Shown here: piece after piece, positions 32,047 to 40,253 of the stretch | Layout of the letters: every line of letters starts with the position of its first letter | Position numbering within the stretch: the stretch's first letter is position 1 | From: Oscillospiraceae bacterium | GTDB lineage: Bacteria; Bacillota_A; Clostridia; Oscillospirales; Ruminococcaceae | Assembly (NCBI GenBank): GCA_017523995.1 | Contig: JAFWUX010000004.1 | Span: 1 to 64,000 of the forward strand | Length of the DNA: 64,000 bases | Direction: 5' to 3' | Translations under genes and position numbers: made by a program | The notes under the pieces: model-generated | Told to the model about the DNA's origin: nothing | The model's input: the letters and a program-made list of their open reading frames with translations, nothing else | The model's database searches: none

Positions 32047-34338
32047 ATGGATATCAGAAAAATAATTGCGGAAATGTCGCTGGAGGAGAAAGCATCCTTT
32101 GTCTCCGGCGCAACCGCATGGACAACGGATGATCTCGAACAGGCGCACGGTGTGCCCGCCATATTCATGTGCGACGGTCCGCACGGACTCCGCAAGCAGG
32201 ATCTTTCGCTGAACCGTCAGGCGGATATCTATGTCTCGATTGACGCGGTCTGCTTTCCGACCGCCTGCGCGACCGCCGCATCCTTTGACCGTCAGCTGAT
32301 GGAGAACATGGGCACTGCACTCGGAAAAGAGTGTCAGGCGGAGGATGTTGCCGTGATCTTAGGTCCTGCGGTCAATATCAAGCGCTCGCCGCTCTGCGGA
32401 AGAAACTTTGAGTATATCTCCGAGGACCCTTATGCAGCAGGCGAACTCGCTGCAAGTCTGATCGGCGGCATTCAGTCGCAGCATGTCGGAACGTCGATCA
32501 AGCATTTTGCTGCGAACAACTACGAAACCGAGCGCATGTATGCGTCATCAGAAGTCGATGAACGCACCCTGCGCGAAATCTACTTCCCCGCGTTTGAAAC
32601 TGCGGTCAGGAAGCAGCAGCCGTGGACGGTGATGTGCTCCTACAACCGCCTCAACGGCGTATATGTTTCGGAGAATGAATGGCTCCTGACGCAGGTGCTC
32701 CGGAAGGAATGGGGCTTTGAAGGGCTGGTCATGTCGGACTGGGGCGCCGTCGCTGACCGCGTAAAGGGCATCCTTGCCGGACTCGATCTCGAAATGCCGG
32801 AATCCAATCACACGAATGATGCGCTGATTGCGGAAGCAGTCAAGAGCGGCGCGCTGCCGATTGAAAAGCTTGATCTCGCCGTGGAGAATATCCTCCGCAT
32901 TGTGGAGCGCTTTACCGCAAACCGGCAGACCGAAATCTTCGACCGCGATGCCGATCATGAGAAATCCGTCCGCACCGCAGAGGAATGCATCGTGCTGCTG
33001 AAAAATGACGGCAGCGTGCTCCCGCTGCAACAGGAGGAGCATATCCTGTTTGTCGGCGGTTTTGCGGAAACACCGCGTTTTCAGGGCGGCGGCAGTTCGC
33101 ATATCAATGCGCATAAAGTTGTATCCGCTAACGCTGTTGCAGCGGATTACGGGCACATCAGCTATGCAGAGGGCTTTCCGGCGGACAGCGATGCCCGTGA
33201 CGAAGCAGCCATGCAGGATGCCCTCCGCAAAGCCGCATCGGCGGATAAAATCGTGGTGTTTGCAGGTCTGCCGGATTCTTATGAATCGGAGGGATTTGAC
33301 CGCACGCATATGGATCTGCCGCAGGTGCAGAATGAGCTCATCAGCCGCCTGACCGAAACCGGAAAGCCGGTCATTGTGGTTCTGCATAACGGATCGCCGG
33401 TCACAATGCCGTGGGTCGATCAGGTGCAGGGCATTGTGGAGGCATATCTCTGCGGCGAGGGCGTCGGAGAAGCTGTGATGAATATTATCTACGGCAGAGT
33501 GAACCCCTCCGGCAAGCTTTCCGAAACCTTCCCGCGCCGTCTGGAGGATACCCCCTGCTATCTCAATCTGGATGTCAGGGAACACAAGATGCGCTATGCG
33601 GAAGGCGTGTTCGTCGGATACTGCTACTATGACACCAAGAAAATGGATGTGCTGTTCCCGTTCGGATACGGTCTCAGCTATACTTCGTTTGCCTACAGCA
33701 ATCCGCGGGTGATTGCGGGCGGCTGCGAATCTGCCGCGGGAGAGACCGCTGAAATCCATGTGCAGGACGGCGCGGATGTCCTTGTCGATATCACGAACAC
33801 CGGCGCAATGGCGGGCAAGGAAATCGTGCAGCTCTATATCGCCGATCACACCGGTCAGGCGCAGCGTCCGGTTCATGAGCTCAAAGGCTTTGAAAAGGTT
33901 GCGCTGCAGCCCGGCGAGACTAAGACCGTCCGGTTTCATCTGGATCAGAGATCGTTTGCGTACTTCTCCGAACGCATCCATGACTGGTATGCGCCGAACG
34001 GCAGCTATACCATCGAGATTGCGCAGTCCTCGCGGGATATCAACTGCAGGATCGCCGTACAGCTGACGGGCTCTGAACAGATCGCGCCCGTGCTTGATGC
34101 GGATGTGCAGATCGGAGAACTGCTCGCATATGATAAGCTGCACGATGCAGCGCTCGAACTGCTGCAGGATAAAATGTTCGCATTTGCAGGCGTGGAGCGC
34201 GAAGAAGATATGACGCCGCTCGACCGCGCCATGATTCAGTATATGCCGCTCCGCACGCTGAGAAGCTTTATCGGATGCAGCAACGAGGAAGTGAACGCAA
34301 TCGTTGCAAAGCTGAAAGAAATCGCCTGGGAATCATAA
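32047..34338 (+). CDS. Glycoside hydrolase family 3, beta-glucosidase-like
   Basis: A 763-residue cytoplasmic enzyme (no signal peptide, no dockerin). GGGAGGA precedes the ATG at 32047. The N-terminal barrel has ILGPAVNIKRSPLCGRNFEY, IKHFAANNYETER and the nucleophile Asp231 in VMSDWGAV. The second domain begins near ECIVLLKNDGSVLPL, and the C-terminal fibronectin-like domain follows GYGLSYTSF. Such enzymes split beta-glucosides (cellobiose or similar) taken up by the cell. Last 80 residues form a helical tail. Single-gene unit with its own promoter and terminator. Confidence 0.93.
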   Translation: MDIRKIIAEMSLEEKASFVSGATAWTTDDLEQAHGVPAIFMCDGPHGLRKQDLSLNRQADIYVSIDAVCFPTACATAASFDRQLMENMGTALGKECQAEDVAVILGPAVNIKRSPLCGRNFEYISEDPYAAGELAASLIGGIQSQHVGTSIKHFAANNYETERMYASSEVDERTLREIYFPAFETAVRKQQPWTVMCSYNRLNGVYVSENEWLLTQVLRKEWGFEGLVMSDWGAVADRVKGILAGLDLEMPESNHTNDALIAEAVKSGALPIEKLDLAVENILRIVERFTANRQTEIFDRDADHEKSVRTAEECIVLLKNDGSVLPLQQEEHILFVGGFAETPRFQGGGSSHINAHKVVSANAVAADYGHISYAEGFPADSDARDEAAMQDALRKAASADKIVVFAGLPDSYESEGFDRTHMDLPQVQNELISRLTETGKPVIVVLHNGSPVTMPWVDQVQGIVEAYLCGEGVGEAVMNIIYGRVNPSGKLSETFPRRLEDTPCYLNLDVREHKMRYAEGVFVGYCYYDTKKMDVLFPFGYGLSYTSFAYSNPRVIAGGCESAAGETAEIHVQDGADVLVDITNTGAMAGKEIVQLYIADHTGQAQRPVHELKGFEKVALQPGETKTVRFHLDQRSFAYFSERIHDWYAPNGSYTIEIAQSSRDINCRIAVQLTGSEQIAPVLDADVQIGELLAYDKLHDAALELLQDKMFAFAGVEREEDMTPLDRAMIQYMPLRTLRSFIGCSNEEVNAIVAKLKEIAWES

Positions 34339-34434
34339 GCAGGCAGTGCCTGCACCCGATCGGCTGAAGTCCGAATTGTTCATCTGCAAAGACAAAATTC
34401 TGTTTCCCGATCGTAGAATCTGTGTACATGAAAA

Positions 34435-34471
34435 AGCCGCTGAAACTGGCATGACGCCCGTTTCAGCGGCT
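34435..34471. terminator. Terminator between GH3 and feoB remnant
   Basis: Stem AGCCGCTGAAAC/GTTTCAGCGGCT (12 bp) followed by TTGTTACAG on the plus strand and preceded by A residues, so it works in both directions. Confidence 0.7.
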
Positions 34472-34509
34472 TTGTTACAGTATGAATATCCGTCAGAGAC
34501 ATTTGCAAA

Positions 34510-35056
34510 TCAGATGAACAGACTTGCAATGTGATACACAATGCAGGAGAGAATCAGCGCATTGCAGATGTAGAACAGCGCGACTCTGACCGTCCACTTG
34601 AGCGAGTGGGATTCCTTGTAGGTTGTCGAGAGCGCCATCAGGCAGGGAATATTGAATGTTGTGGCGAACATGAACGCAAGCGCCTCCGCAGGCTGGATGA
34701 CCTGCGTCATCGCAGTGCCGAGCATTGCGGTATCCGCCTTTGCCGTCTTTGCAAAGAAGGCTGCCTCCATCAGCGAATTGCTGCCCATGAAAACCGCGTT
34801 CAGGGTACCGAGCACCGCCTCCTTTGCAAATGCGCCGCTGACAAACGCCATGAAGGTCTGCCAGCCCATGCCGAAGAAGCGCGTGACCGGTTCCATAAAC
34901 GTGCCGACGCGGTACAGCAGGCTGTGATCAACGTTGCCGTCCTTGCTGAACGAGAGCACATAGAACAGAATCGAAACGAGCGTGACCGGTCAGGTTGTTG
35001 TAGATCGTGGATTTGCCGGAGTTCGGCTGTCCCAGAAGTGCAATCCGGTTACTCAT
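34510..35056 (-). pseudogene. feoB: feoB remnant with large internal deletion
   Basis: Begins with a normal FeoB start, MSNRIALLGQPNSGKSTIYN plus NLTG (G1 motif intact), then jumps near 34985-34990 into the last third of FeoB in another frame. The C-terminal piece contains SFSKDGNVDHSLLYRVGTF, GAFAKEAVLGTLNAVF and FNIPCLMALSTTYKE. Most of the G domain, the helical spacer and several membrane segments are missing (roughly 1.5 kb by comparison with usual FeoB length). It cannot make a working ferrous-iron transporter. The start overlaps the feoA stop as in intact operons. Confidence 0.88.
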
Positions 35057-35273
35057 CGCTGCTCCACCTCGATTCGTTCCGCATCTGCGCGGTTCAGCGA
35101 GATCAGCGTCTCGCGCAGATAGATCAGCAGCGGCATTTTTTGTCATTGCGCACTGTCTGAAAGCGTGTCCCCTCCGTGATGCCGATTGCGGTGATGCGAT
35201 TCATGAAATGATCGTCACCGCCCAGCGATTTGATGCGCCCCTGCATATCCGCAGGTGTTTCCGTGAGCTTCAT
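35053..35273 (-). pseudogene. feoA: feoA with a one-base frameshift
   Basis: Starts MKLTETPADMQGRIKSLGGD after GGAGG. The reading frame breaks in a run of six A (minus strand, 35136-35141): it ends NDKKCRC*. Adding one A restores MPLLIYLRETLISLNRADAE and the natural stop that overlaps the feoB start. A sequencing error in the homopolymer is possible, but feoB next door is clearly broken too. FeoA is the small SH3-like partner of FeoB. Confidence 0.85.
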
Positions 35274-35297
35274 ATCGTTCCTCCTCAATCTATTCCG

Positions 35298-35340
35298 CAG
35301 ACATATGTCTGACAGGATCTGTAGTTAGTTTGGACTAACT
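35298..35340. promoter_or_regulatory. Two palindromes upstream of feoA
   Basis: CAGACATATGTCTG (35298-35311) is a perfect 14-bp palindrome. AGTTAGT-ttgg-ACTAACT (35323-35340) is an 18-bp palindrome resembling sites near 35603 and 44048. They lie 25-70 bp before the feoA start and could be metal-regulator operators. Confidence 0.5.
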
Positions 35341-35351
35341 TTTGACAAAGA

Positions 35352-35374
35352 GAAATCGGCGCAGTGCCGATTTC
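35352..35374 (-). terminator. Terminator of the 63-residue membrane gene
   Basis: 9-bp stem GAAATCGGC/GCCGATTTC with 5-nt loop, followed on the minus strand by TCTTTGTC. Confidence 0.6.
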
Positions 35375-35395
35375 AGGTTTGATCTGTGATTGCTC

Positions 35396-35587
35396 TCACT
35401 CCATGCCGCAGAGCCACTTCCAGCCCTTTGCAAAAAAGGTGTTGATCGTCTCCGCATAATGCATCGCTTCTGCGCGCGGGAACATTGTGCTGTATGCCTG
35501 CGGGAATACGAAGAAAAACAATCCCACCACCGCATTGAACACCGCACACATCACGATGCCGTCTAAAATCGTTCTTGCAATATTCAT
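35396..35587 (-). CDS. 63-residue membrane protein under operator control
   Basis: Starts MNIARTILDGIVMC with GAGGAGGA before the ATG. One membrane segment (about 12-30), then a helical tail ending WKWLCGME. Not recognised. It has a strong promoter whose -10 is followed at once by a near-perfect 18-bp palindrome, so it is tightly regulated. Next to decayed feoAB, it may have been part of an iron response (inference). Confidence 0.6.
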   Translation of the reverse strand: MNIARTILDGIVMCAVFNAVVGLFFFVFPQAYSTMFPRAEAMHYAETINTFFAKGWKWLCGME

Positions 35588-35602
35588 ATGTCCTCCTCTA
35601 TC

Positions 35603-35658
35603 AGTTAGCATATGCAAACTTACAACCATATTATAACACATTTTACCATGAAATGCAA
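35603..35658 (-). promoter_or_regulatory. Promoter with overlapping GTTAGC palindrome
   Basis: Minus-strand -35 TTGCAT (35653-35658), 17-bp spacer, -10 TATAAT (35630-35635). Between -10 and the RBS lies AGTTTGCATATGCTAACT (35603-35620, minus strand), palindromic with one mismatch. A classic repressor position. Confidence 0.7.
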
Positions 35659-35659
35659 G

Positions 35660-35832
35660 ACGAGAGAAAAATTAGAAAGTAGAAATTAGAAATGAGAAAT
35701 GAGAAATTGCGGTGCCGCCTGCTGCGGCAGATTTGAAATCGTGAGGAGATAGGAGTGAGAAGATGCGGTATCCGCTTCGCGGATGATTTTATAACCGGTT
35801 CTTTGGCAGCTGTGGAAAATCGGATGCGGGCA
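35660..35832 (+). repeat. AGAAATGAGAAATT repeat, extended copy
   Basis: Carries tandem AGAAATGAGAAATT-type units, then GCGGTATCCGCTTCGCGGATGA and GGTTCTTTGGCAGCTGTGG. Same modules as at 25051, 27113 and (inverted) 31880. No gene seen. Confidence 0.6.
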
Positions 35833-35865
35833 AAAATGAGCCTGATGAAAAATCAGGCTCATTTT
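35833..35865 (-). terminator. Terminator of the SGNH hydrolase operon
   Basis: 14-bp stem AAAATGAGCCTGAT/ATCAGGCTCATTTT with a 5-nt loop, 8 nt after the stop codon. Confidence 0.8.
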
Positions 35866-35872
35866 GTTTAGA

Positions 35873-37192
35873 TTATGATTCGGCGGTTTCTTCTGCGGCA
35901 GGCTGCTCCGTTTCGGCTGCAGCGGTTTCCGCGGGTTCCGCAGTGGTTTCAGCCGGTTCTGCAACGGTCTCAGCGGGCTCCGTTGTGCTTTCCGTTGCCG
36001 TTGTGACCTCTGCGGCATCCGGATCCACATCCACAATCGTGACGATTGCTTCTGTCTCCGGCAGCGTCTCCTCCGGCAGATCGTCAGAAAGTGCTGCGGG
36101 GGCTGCACGCATGACCGTATTGCGCATCATCCGGCTGTTCTCGATCTCCCTGATCTTGGCATTGACGCATCTTGCATACGCCTTTGCGCCGTTCTCATTC
36201 GGGTGGATCGAATATGCGCTGACAAATCCCGTCTGCTCCAGATCCTGATCCTGCTTGGTCAGGATGATGCTGTTGATCCATGCATCATCGGAATATGCCT
36301 GATGTCCGCCGCCCTGATCGAACTCGGCTTCGACATCGACAAAGTGAATCTGCATGCCCTCAGACTTGCACTCATTGACAATATCCGCAATCCGATTGTT
36401 GAACTTTGTGACATTCTGGTTGACAATGGTCGCTTCCTTCTCGCTGATCAGAACGCCCTTTCCTTCCTTATCCAGCAGCTTCGGATAGCCTGCTACGATG
36501 ATCTCCGCCTGCTGACCGGCGCGTGCTTCGACATCCTTATAAACACGCTTGATATTGGCGCGGGTTGTGCCGAACTGCTCCCAGATGCTGTCAATCTCCT
36601 TTTCCAGCTTGAGCTTGCCGCTGCCGAAGTGCAGATAGGTGCTGCCGGTTGCGCATGTTGTGATGATATCCGCAAAGCCGACATCGTTTCCGCCGATCGT
36701 CATGGTGACATAATCGACATCCCCGCTGACCTTGTTGAACACATCAATCTGCTTCGGGAGCTGATAAGTGGTTTTCATTGTCTTGAACAGCGAGACTCTC
36801 TTGGAGGTTTTCTTCTCCTGCGTCTGTTTGCTGATATGTTTGGTTTCCGCACCGGAGGCTGCTGCAAAATACCATTTGCAGTTTGCAGCATTGCGCTCTC
36901 TGACATTGTAGCTGTTCATGGTGCCCGAAACACCGGAGAACGAAAGCAGTCCCGGCCAGCTTTTCTTCGAGCGGTGTGCAAGCCAGTCCTCATCATAGAC
37001 GCGCTGCTCCCACGGCTTTTCCTGACCGTAGAATGCAGGGATGCCCTCTCCGGCTGAATAGGAATCGCCGAGCGAAACAACGATGAGCGGATCGCTGCTT
37101 GCGGATGCACCGACACCGGCGGGCAGAACCGCGCCGAGTGTTGTACACGCGAGCAATGCAGCTGCGATTTTGGTTAACAAGCGTCTCTTCAT
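35873..37192 (-). CDS. Secreted SGNH/GDSL hydrolase
   Basis: A 439-residue exported esterase/lipase-like enzyme. Signal peptide to about 29. Block I SLGDSYSAGEG (Ser44), block III GGND (167-170), and block V with His330 in SIHPNEN match the SGNH family. After about 365 the chain is a Glu/Thr/Ala/Pro-rich low-complexity tail (repeats of AETxAEP), perhaps a wall-spanning stalk. Substrate unknown; relatives deacetylate sugars or cleave lipids. Its ATG overlaps the stop of the upstream membrane-anchored protein (ATGA), so the two are coupled. Confidence 0.88.
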   Translation of the reverse strand: MKRRLLTKIAAALLACTTLGAVLPAGVGASASSDPLIVVSLGDSYSAGEGIPAFYGQEKPWEQRVYDEDWLAHRSKKSWPGLLSFSGVSGTMNSYNVRERNAANCKWYFAAASGAETKHISKQTQEKKTSKRVSLFKTMKTTYQLPKQIDVFNKVSGDVDYVTMTIGGNDVGFADIITTCATGSTYLHFGSGKLKLEKEIDSIWEQFGTTRANIKRVYKDVEARAGQQAEIIVAGYPKLLDKEGKGVLISEKEATIVNQNVTKFNNRIADIVNECKSEGMQIHFVDVEAEFDQGGGHQAYSDDAWINSIILTKQDQDLEQTGFVSAYSIHPNENGAKAYARCVNAKIREIENSRMMRNTVMRAAPAALSDDLPEETLPETEAIVTIVDVDPDAAEVTTATESTTEPAETVAEPAETTAEPAETAAAETEQPAAEETAES

Positions 37193-38415
37193 GAATTGAT
37201 TACCTCCTCAAATGTAAGTGTGTCGAGTTTGTTGCTTGTTATTTGATCCACAACCCTTAAGAGGACTGCGGAATCTTTCGGAATGGTGGTGTAGAATTGA
37301 TTGCCCATTTCAGTATAGCTTGTCAGCGTTTCTGTTTCCGAGACCAGCACCTGCACTTTCAGATCGGACTCCAGATTATAGGAAACAGGATTCGCCGCGA
37401 TCATCCGCCCGACGATAAACACCGTCCAGACAGAGCTGTCCGCCGCGACATAATAGGTCTGATACATTGGGTGCTTTGCATCGGAATCCGGAGACGCCTC
37501 CGCTTCATCCGTATAGGTGCCGTCCATGTTGTAATCGTAGGTTACCGGATACTCCGCAAACCCGCGCTCCGACAGAAAGCGGATCACCTCCTGTTCGGTA
37601 AAGACCTCCGCGGTTTCATCCGCTGCGTCCACGGAGATGACCTGCTCGGAATTATCCGCATAGTATTCCGCGACGGCAGCCTGCATGTCCTCGGCTTCCT
37701 TGGAATATGTGATCTCCGCTGTCAGCGTATACGGCGTGCCGTCTGCGGTGAAATGCTCACTGACGGAAAACGATTTTACCTCTGCTTCGGCTGCCGAAAC
37801 CTCCGCTGCGGGGTACAGCGCACCTGCCGCCGCGATGCAGAGGATCACGGCAAGCTGCCTGCTCTTTCGTTTTTTGATCACAACCGACACAACACCGGCG
37901 GCGCCTGCCGCTGCACCGAGGATCAGAAGCCATGTGCTGAGACTGAGCCCCTTTTTCTCCTGCGTGCTGCCGACGGTCTGCACGGACTGTGTCTGCGCGG
38001 ATGTGGTCTGTGTCTGCGGCGGCTGCGTTGTATCCGCGGCTTCTGTGACGGTCTCCTGTGCAGCAGTTCCGGTTTCTTCTGCGGCGTCCGGCTCCGGCTC
38101 AAGAATCAGCTCCGCGGAAATCGAACCGCCCGCCTGTATGTATGTTGACCGCAGCACACTGCCGCTGCCCTCCGCAAGCCGGTAATGCGCCGGAATCGCG
38201 CTTTTGACAGTGATATCCGTGAGATCGCTGCCGCTGTTGTTTGCAACACGGACCGCGACTTTGATCTGTTCTCCGGCGCCGTATTCGGCTTTATCGGCGG
38301 AAACATTCAGCGTGACGCCGTCCTCTGTCTGCTCCGCTGCACCGGCATGCGCGGTCATCAGGCAGATGCTCACGGCGCCGGCAAAGAGTGCTGCCATGAT
38401 TCGTTTGTGTTTCAA
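37189..38415 (-). CDS. Membrane-anchored surface protein, two segments
   Basis: A 408-residue protein. I place the start at TTG 38415, 6 nt after GGGAGAG; an ATG at 38397 is the alternative. Signal peptide, then a beta-sandwich (NVSADKAEYGAGEQIKVAVR, like DUF11/CARDB repeats), a Thr/Gln-rich linker, a membrane segment (LSTWLLILGAAAGAAGVVSV) with basic KKRKSRQ, a second hydrophobic segment ending VSA like a signal cleavage site, and an external C-terminal domain. Coupled to the SGNH hydrolase. Function unknown; perhaps it holds or presents that enzyme. Confidence 0.65.
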   Translation of the reverse strand: MKHKRIMAALFAGAVSICLMTAHAGAAEQTEDGVTLNVSADKAEYGAGEQIKVAVRVANNSGSDLTDITVKSAIPAHYRLAEGSGSVLRSTYIQAGGSISAELILEPEPDAAEETGTAAQETVTEAADTTQPPQTQTTSAQTQSVQTVGSTQEKKGLSLSTWLLILGAAAGAAGVVSVVIKKRKSRQLAVILCIAAAGALYPAAEVSAAEAEVKSFSVSEHFTADGTPYTLTAEITYSKEAEDMQAAVAEYYADNSEQVISVDAADETAEVFTEQEVIRFLSERGFAEYPVTYDYNMDGTYTDEAEASPDSDAKHPMYQTYYVAADSSVWTVFIVGRMIAANPVSYNLESDLKVQVLVSETETLTSYTEMGNQFYTTIPKDSAVLLRVVDQITSNKLDTLTFEEVINS

Positions 38416-38677
38416 ATCATCTCTCCCTTTATAAAAAGCTTTGCATATATGAATGATCAGATTCAATCGTGAACGGAATGATGACCCACAGATACTATAC
38501 CATATTTGCAGGGCTTTGTCAAGGCGGGAAGCCGCCGGAAACGAAATGATAAATCCGCAATCCGTCACGCCTATGAGCCAATCGGATATTGCATTCTGCG
38601 GAGCGGTGCGGTATACTGGATGCAACACGGCGCGGCTTTTCTGTCCGCAGTGCAGATCAGAAAACGGAGGACGGCAC

Positions 38678-38830
38678 ATGAAAAAAGATATCTCCCACCC
38701 GTATCTGCTGCTGATATCCGGCATCCTTTTGACAATCATCGGAATCCGGATAATCGTGTTCGGCGTTTCGTATGCATCTCCGCACGATTACGGCATCAAC
38801 GCATATATTGATGTCCCAACTATCTCTTGA
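38678..38830 (+). pseudogene. Small membrane protein cut by a MITE
   Basis: GGAGG lies before an ATG starting MKKDISHPYLLLISGILLT, with one membrane segment. After 43 native codons the MITE begins at 38808 and adds seven codons (IDVPTIS) before a stop. No continuation is recognisable beyond 38967. Either the original gene was longer and is now truncated, or the MITE supplies its stop. Confidence 0.6.
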
Positions 38831-38965
38831 AGATATCTGCTTGTCTTTTTGCCGTGATACTGCGTTAGAAATCCTTGCCTTGCGTCAGCAAGGCTGCGGC
38901 TTTCTGCCTTGTCTCACAACAAAAATCCTGCGCATCTATTCTTCAAGATTTAATTGGAACATCAA
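38808..38965. mobile_element. 158-bp MITE, copy 3
   Basis: Same ends (TTGATGTCCCAA / TTGGAACATCAA) and length as the other two copies, with TA on both sides (38806-38807, 38966-38967). Inserted into a small membrane-protein gene. Confidence 0.8.
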
Positions 38966-38985
38966 TAAAAACCGCAGAAAATAAA

Positions 38986-39021
38986 AAAGGATATGCCTTC
39001 CGTTCGGAGGACATATCCTTT
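38986..39021. terminator. Bidirectional terminator
   Basis: AAAGGATATG/CATATCCTTT stem (10 bp, 16-nt loop) with an A run before and TTTTG after. It ends the PurA-like operon on the minus strand and any plus-strand transcript. Confidence 0.75.
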
Positions 39022-39047
39022 TTGTTGCATGCGTTTGAATGATCGCA

Positions 39048-40244
39048 TCAGGATGCCGCTTTTACCGCCGCAGGCTGAGAGATCACATCCGCAGCCGTTT
39101 CGCCGCTGACCTTGTACAGCATATCTGCTGCTGCCGCTTCGGCGAGATCCGCAGGCTGCAGCGTCCCTGCCGGACAGAGCACCAGACCGTTTGTCATATC
39201 CAGATGCGTGACGGCAACCGAGATGCGTTCACCCGCTGCGGTGTACCGTTTGTCCAGCGCGAGCGATGCCGCGAACGCAGGGAGATCGAACCAGCCGTAC
39301 CGGAACACGCCCTGAAATTCATTCGGTGCGTTGGTCTTGTCATAGAGACCGTATGCCGCAGCCATATCGCCGGATTCCGTGTCCAGTCTGCCTGCGCCGT
39401 GACGGGTGAAAAACGATCTTGTCACATAGCAGACTTCCGTCTCGCGCTTTTCGAGCCTGTCAAGGATTGCGCGGATATTTTTCATGCCCGTGCTCGAAGG
39501 CGTCAGGTGCGGGAAGTAGTCCGTTCTGTCCTGATCGAGCAGAAGCCCCTGCGCGCCCTCAAAGACAGCCGTACCGTATGCTTCGATGATCTGTTCATCC
39601 GCGGCGGTGCACATGGCAGCCATCGCATACAGGTCATCAAGATAGTTTTCTGTCAGGTTCTCATTTGCAAGGATGTCCGCGAGTTCTGCTTTCGCGGCAC
39701 CGGTGATGCCAAGTGCTTCTGCACGCTGCATGCAGTATTGTTCATTGATCCGGCGAACCGCACGCCGCAGCGTATCGCGGTCCGCTTTCAGCACAGAGTC
39801 ATAATCCAGTGCGTACCGCTCATCCCTGCAGCGGACAATTGTCTCGAAGATGCCCACGCCGCAGCTGCCGTGACGGTTGTCTCCGCGCACGGTCTCGACA
39901 AACTGATTCAGCAGCATATCACAGGGCAGTGTGACCTTGCAGCGGCGGTCGATGAACACGTTTCCGATGTCAGCCCCGAGTGTCAGCCGTTCCTTGGAAA
40001 AAAGCATCGGGTTCAGAATGAAATATTCGGAAAGATACGTATCTGCGCCGGAAAAGCTGCCCGAGCCGATGTGGGAGAACACATGGCGTTTTCCATCTGC
40101 CGTGCAGACGGTATGCCCTGCCTGTGCGCCGCCGTTGCTTCTGATATTGATCACGCTGTCACCTGTGCGGCAGAAAAAATCTGTCATCAGGCCTTTGCCT
40201 TCGTCGCCAAAATTTGCACCGATTACCGCATATGCTTTTTTCAT
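39048..40244 (-). CDS. Adenylosuccinate synthetase paralog, divergent
   Basis: A 398-residue enzyme of the PurA fold, shorter than housekeeping PurA (about 425-430). The N-terminal GTP/catalytic loop NFGDEGKGLMTD keeps the catalytic Asp of GDEGKG, and SNGGAQAGHT keeps the His, though usual GGHNAGHT has changed. The IMP-contact loop, normally TGRGIGPAYEDK, reads RHGSCGVGIFETI. FEGAQGLLLDQD and the aspartate loop TRHGAGRLDTES (usual TTRVGSGPFPTE) follow. It probably joins aspartate (or a similar amine) to a nucleotide other than IMP. Third gene of an operon with J-domain/pseudokinase and VWA proteins, a setting not typical of purine synthesis. Confidence 0.85.
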   Translation of the reverse strand: MKKAYAVIGANFGDEGKGLMTDFFCRTGDSVINIRSNGGAQAGHTVCTADGKRHVFSHIGSGSFSGADTYLSEYFILNPMLFSKERLTLGADIGNVFIDRRCKVTLPCDMLLNQFVETVRGDNRHGSCGVGIFETIVRCRDERYALDYDSVLKADRDTLRRAVRRINEQYCMQRAEALGITGAAKAELADILANENLTENYLDDLYAMAAMCTAADEQIIEAYGTAVFEGAQGLLLDQDRTDYFPHLTPSSTGMKNIRAILDRLEKRETEVCYVTRSFFTRHGAGRLDTESGDMAAAYGLYDKTNAPNEFQGVFRYGWFDLPAFAASLALDKRYTAAGERISVAVTHLDMTNGLVLCPAGTLQPADLAEAAAADMLYKVSGETAADVISQPAAVKAAS

Positions 40245-40253
40245 ATTCTCACC

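Noticed and set aside
32548..34143. 531-residue minus-strand frame opposite the GH3 gene
   Set aside because: Shadow frame; the plus-strand gene has full GH3 motifs.
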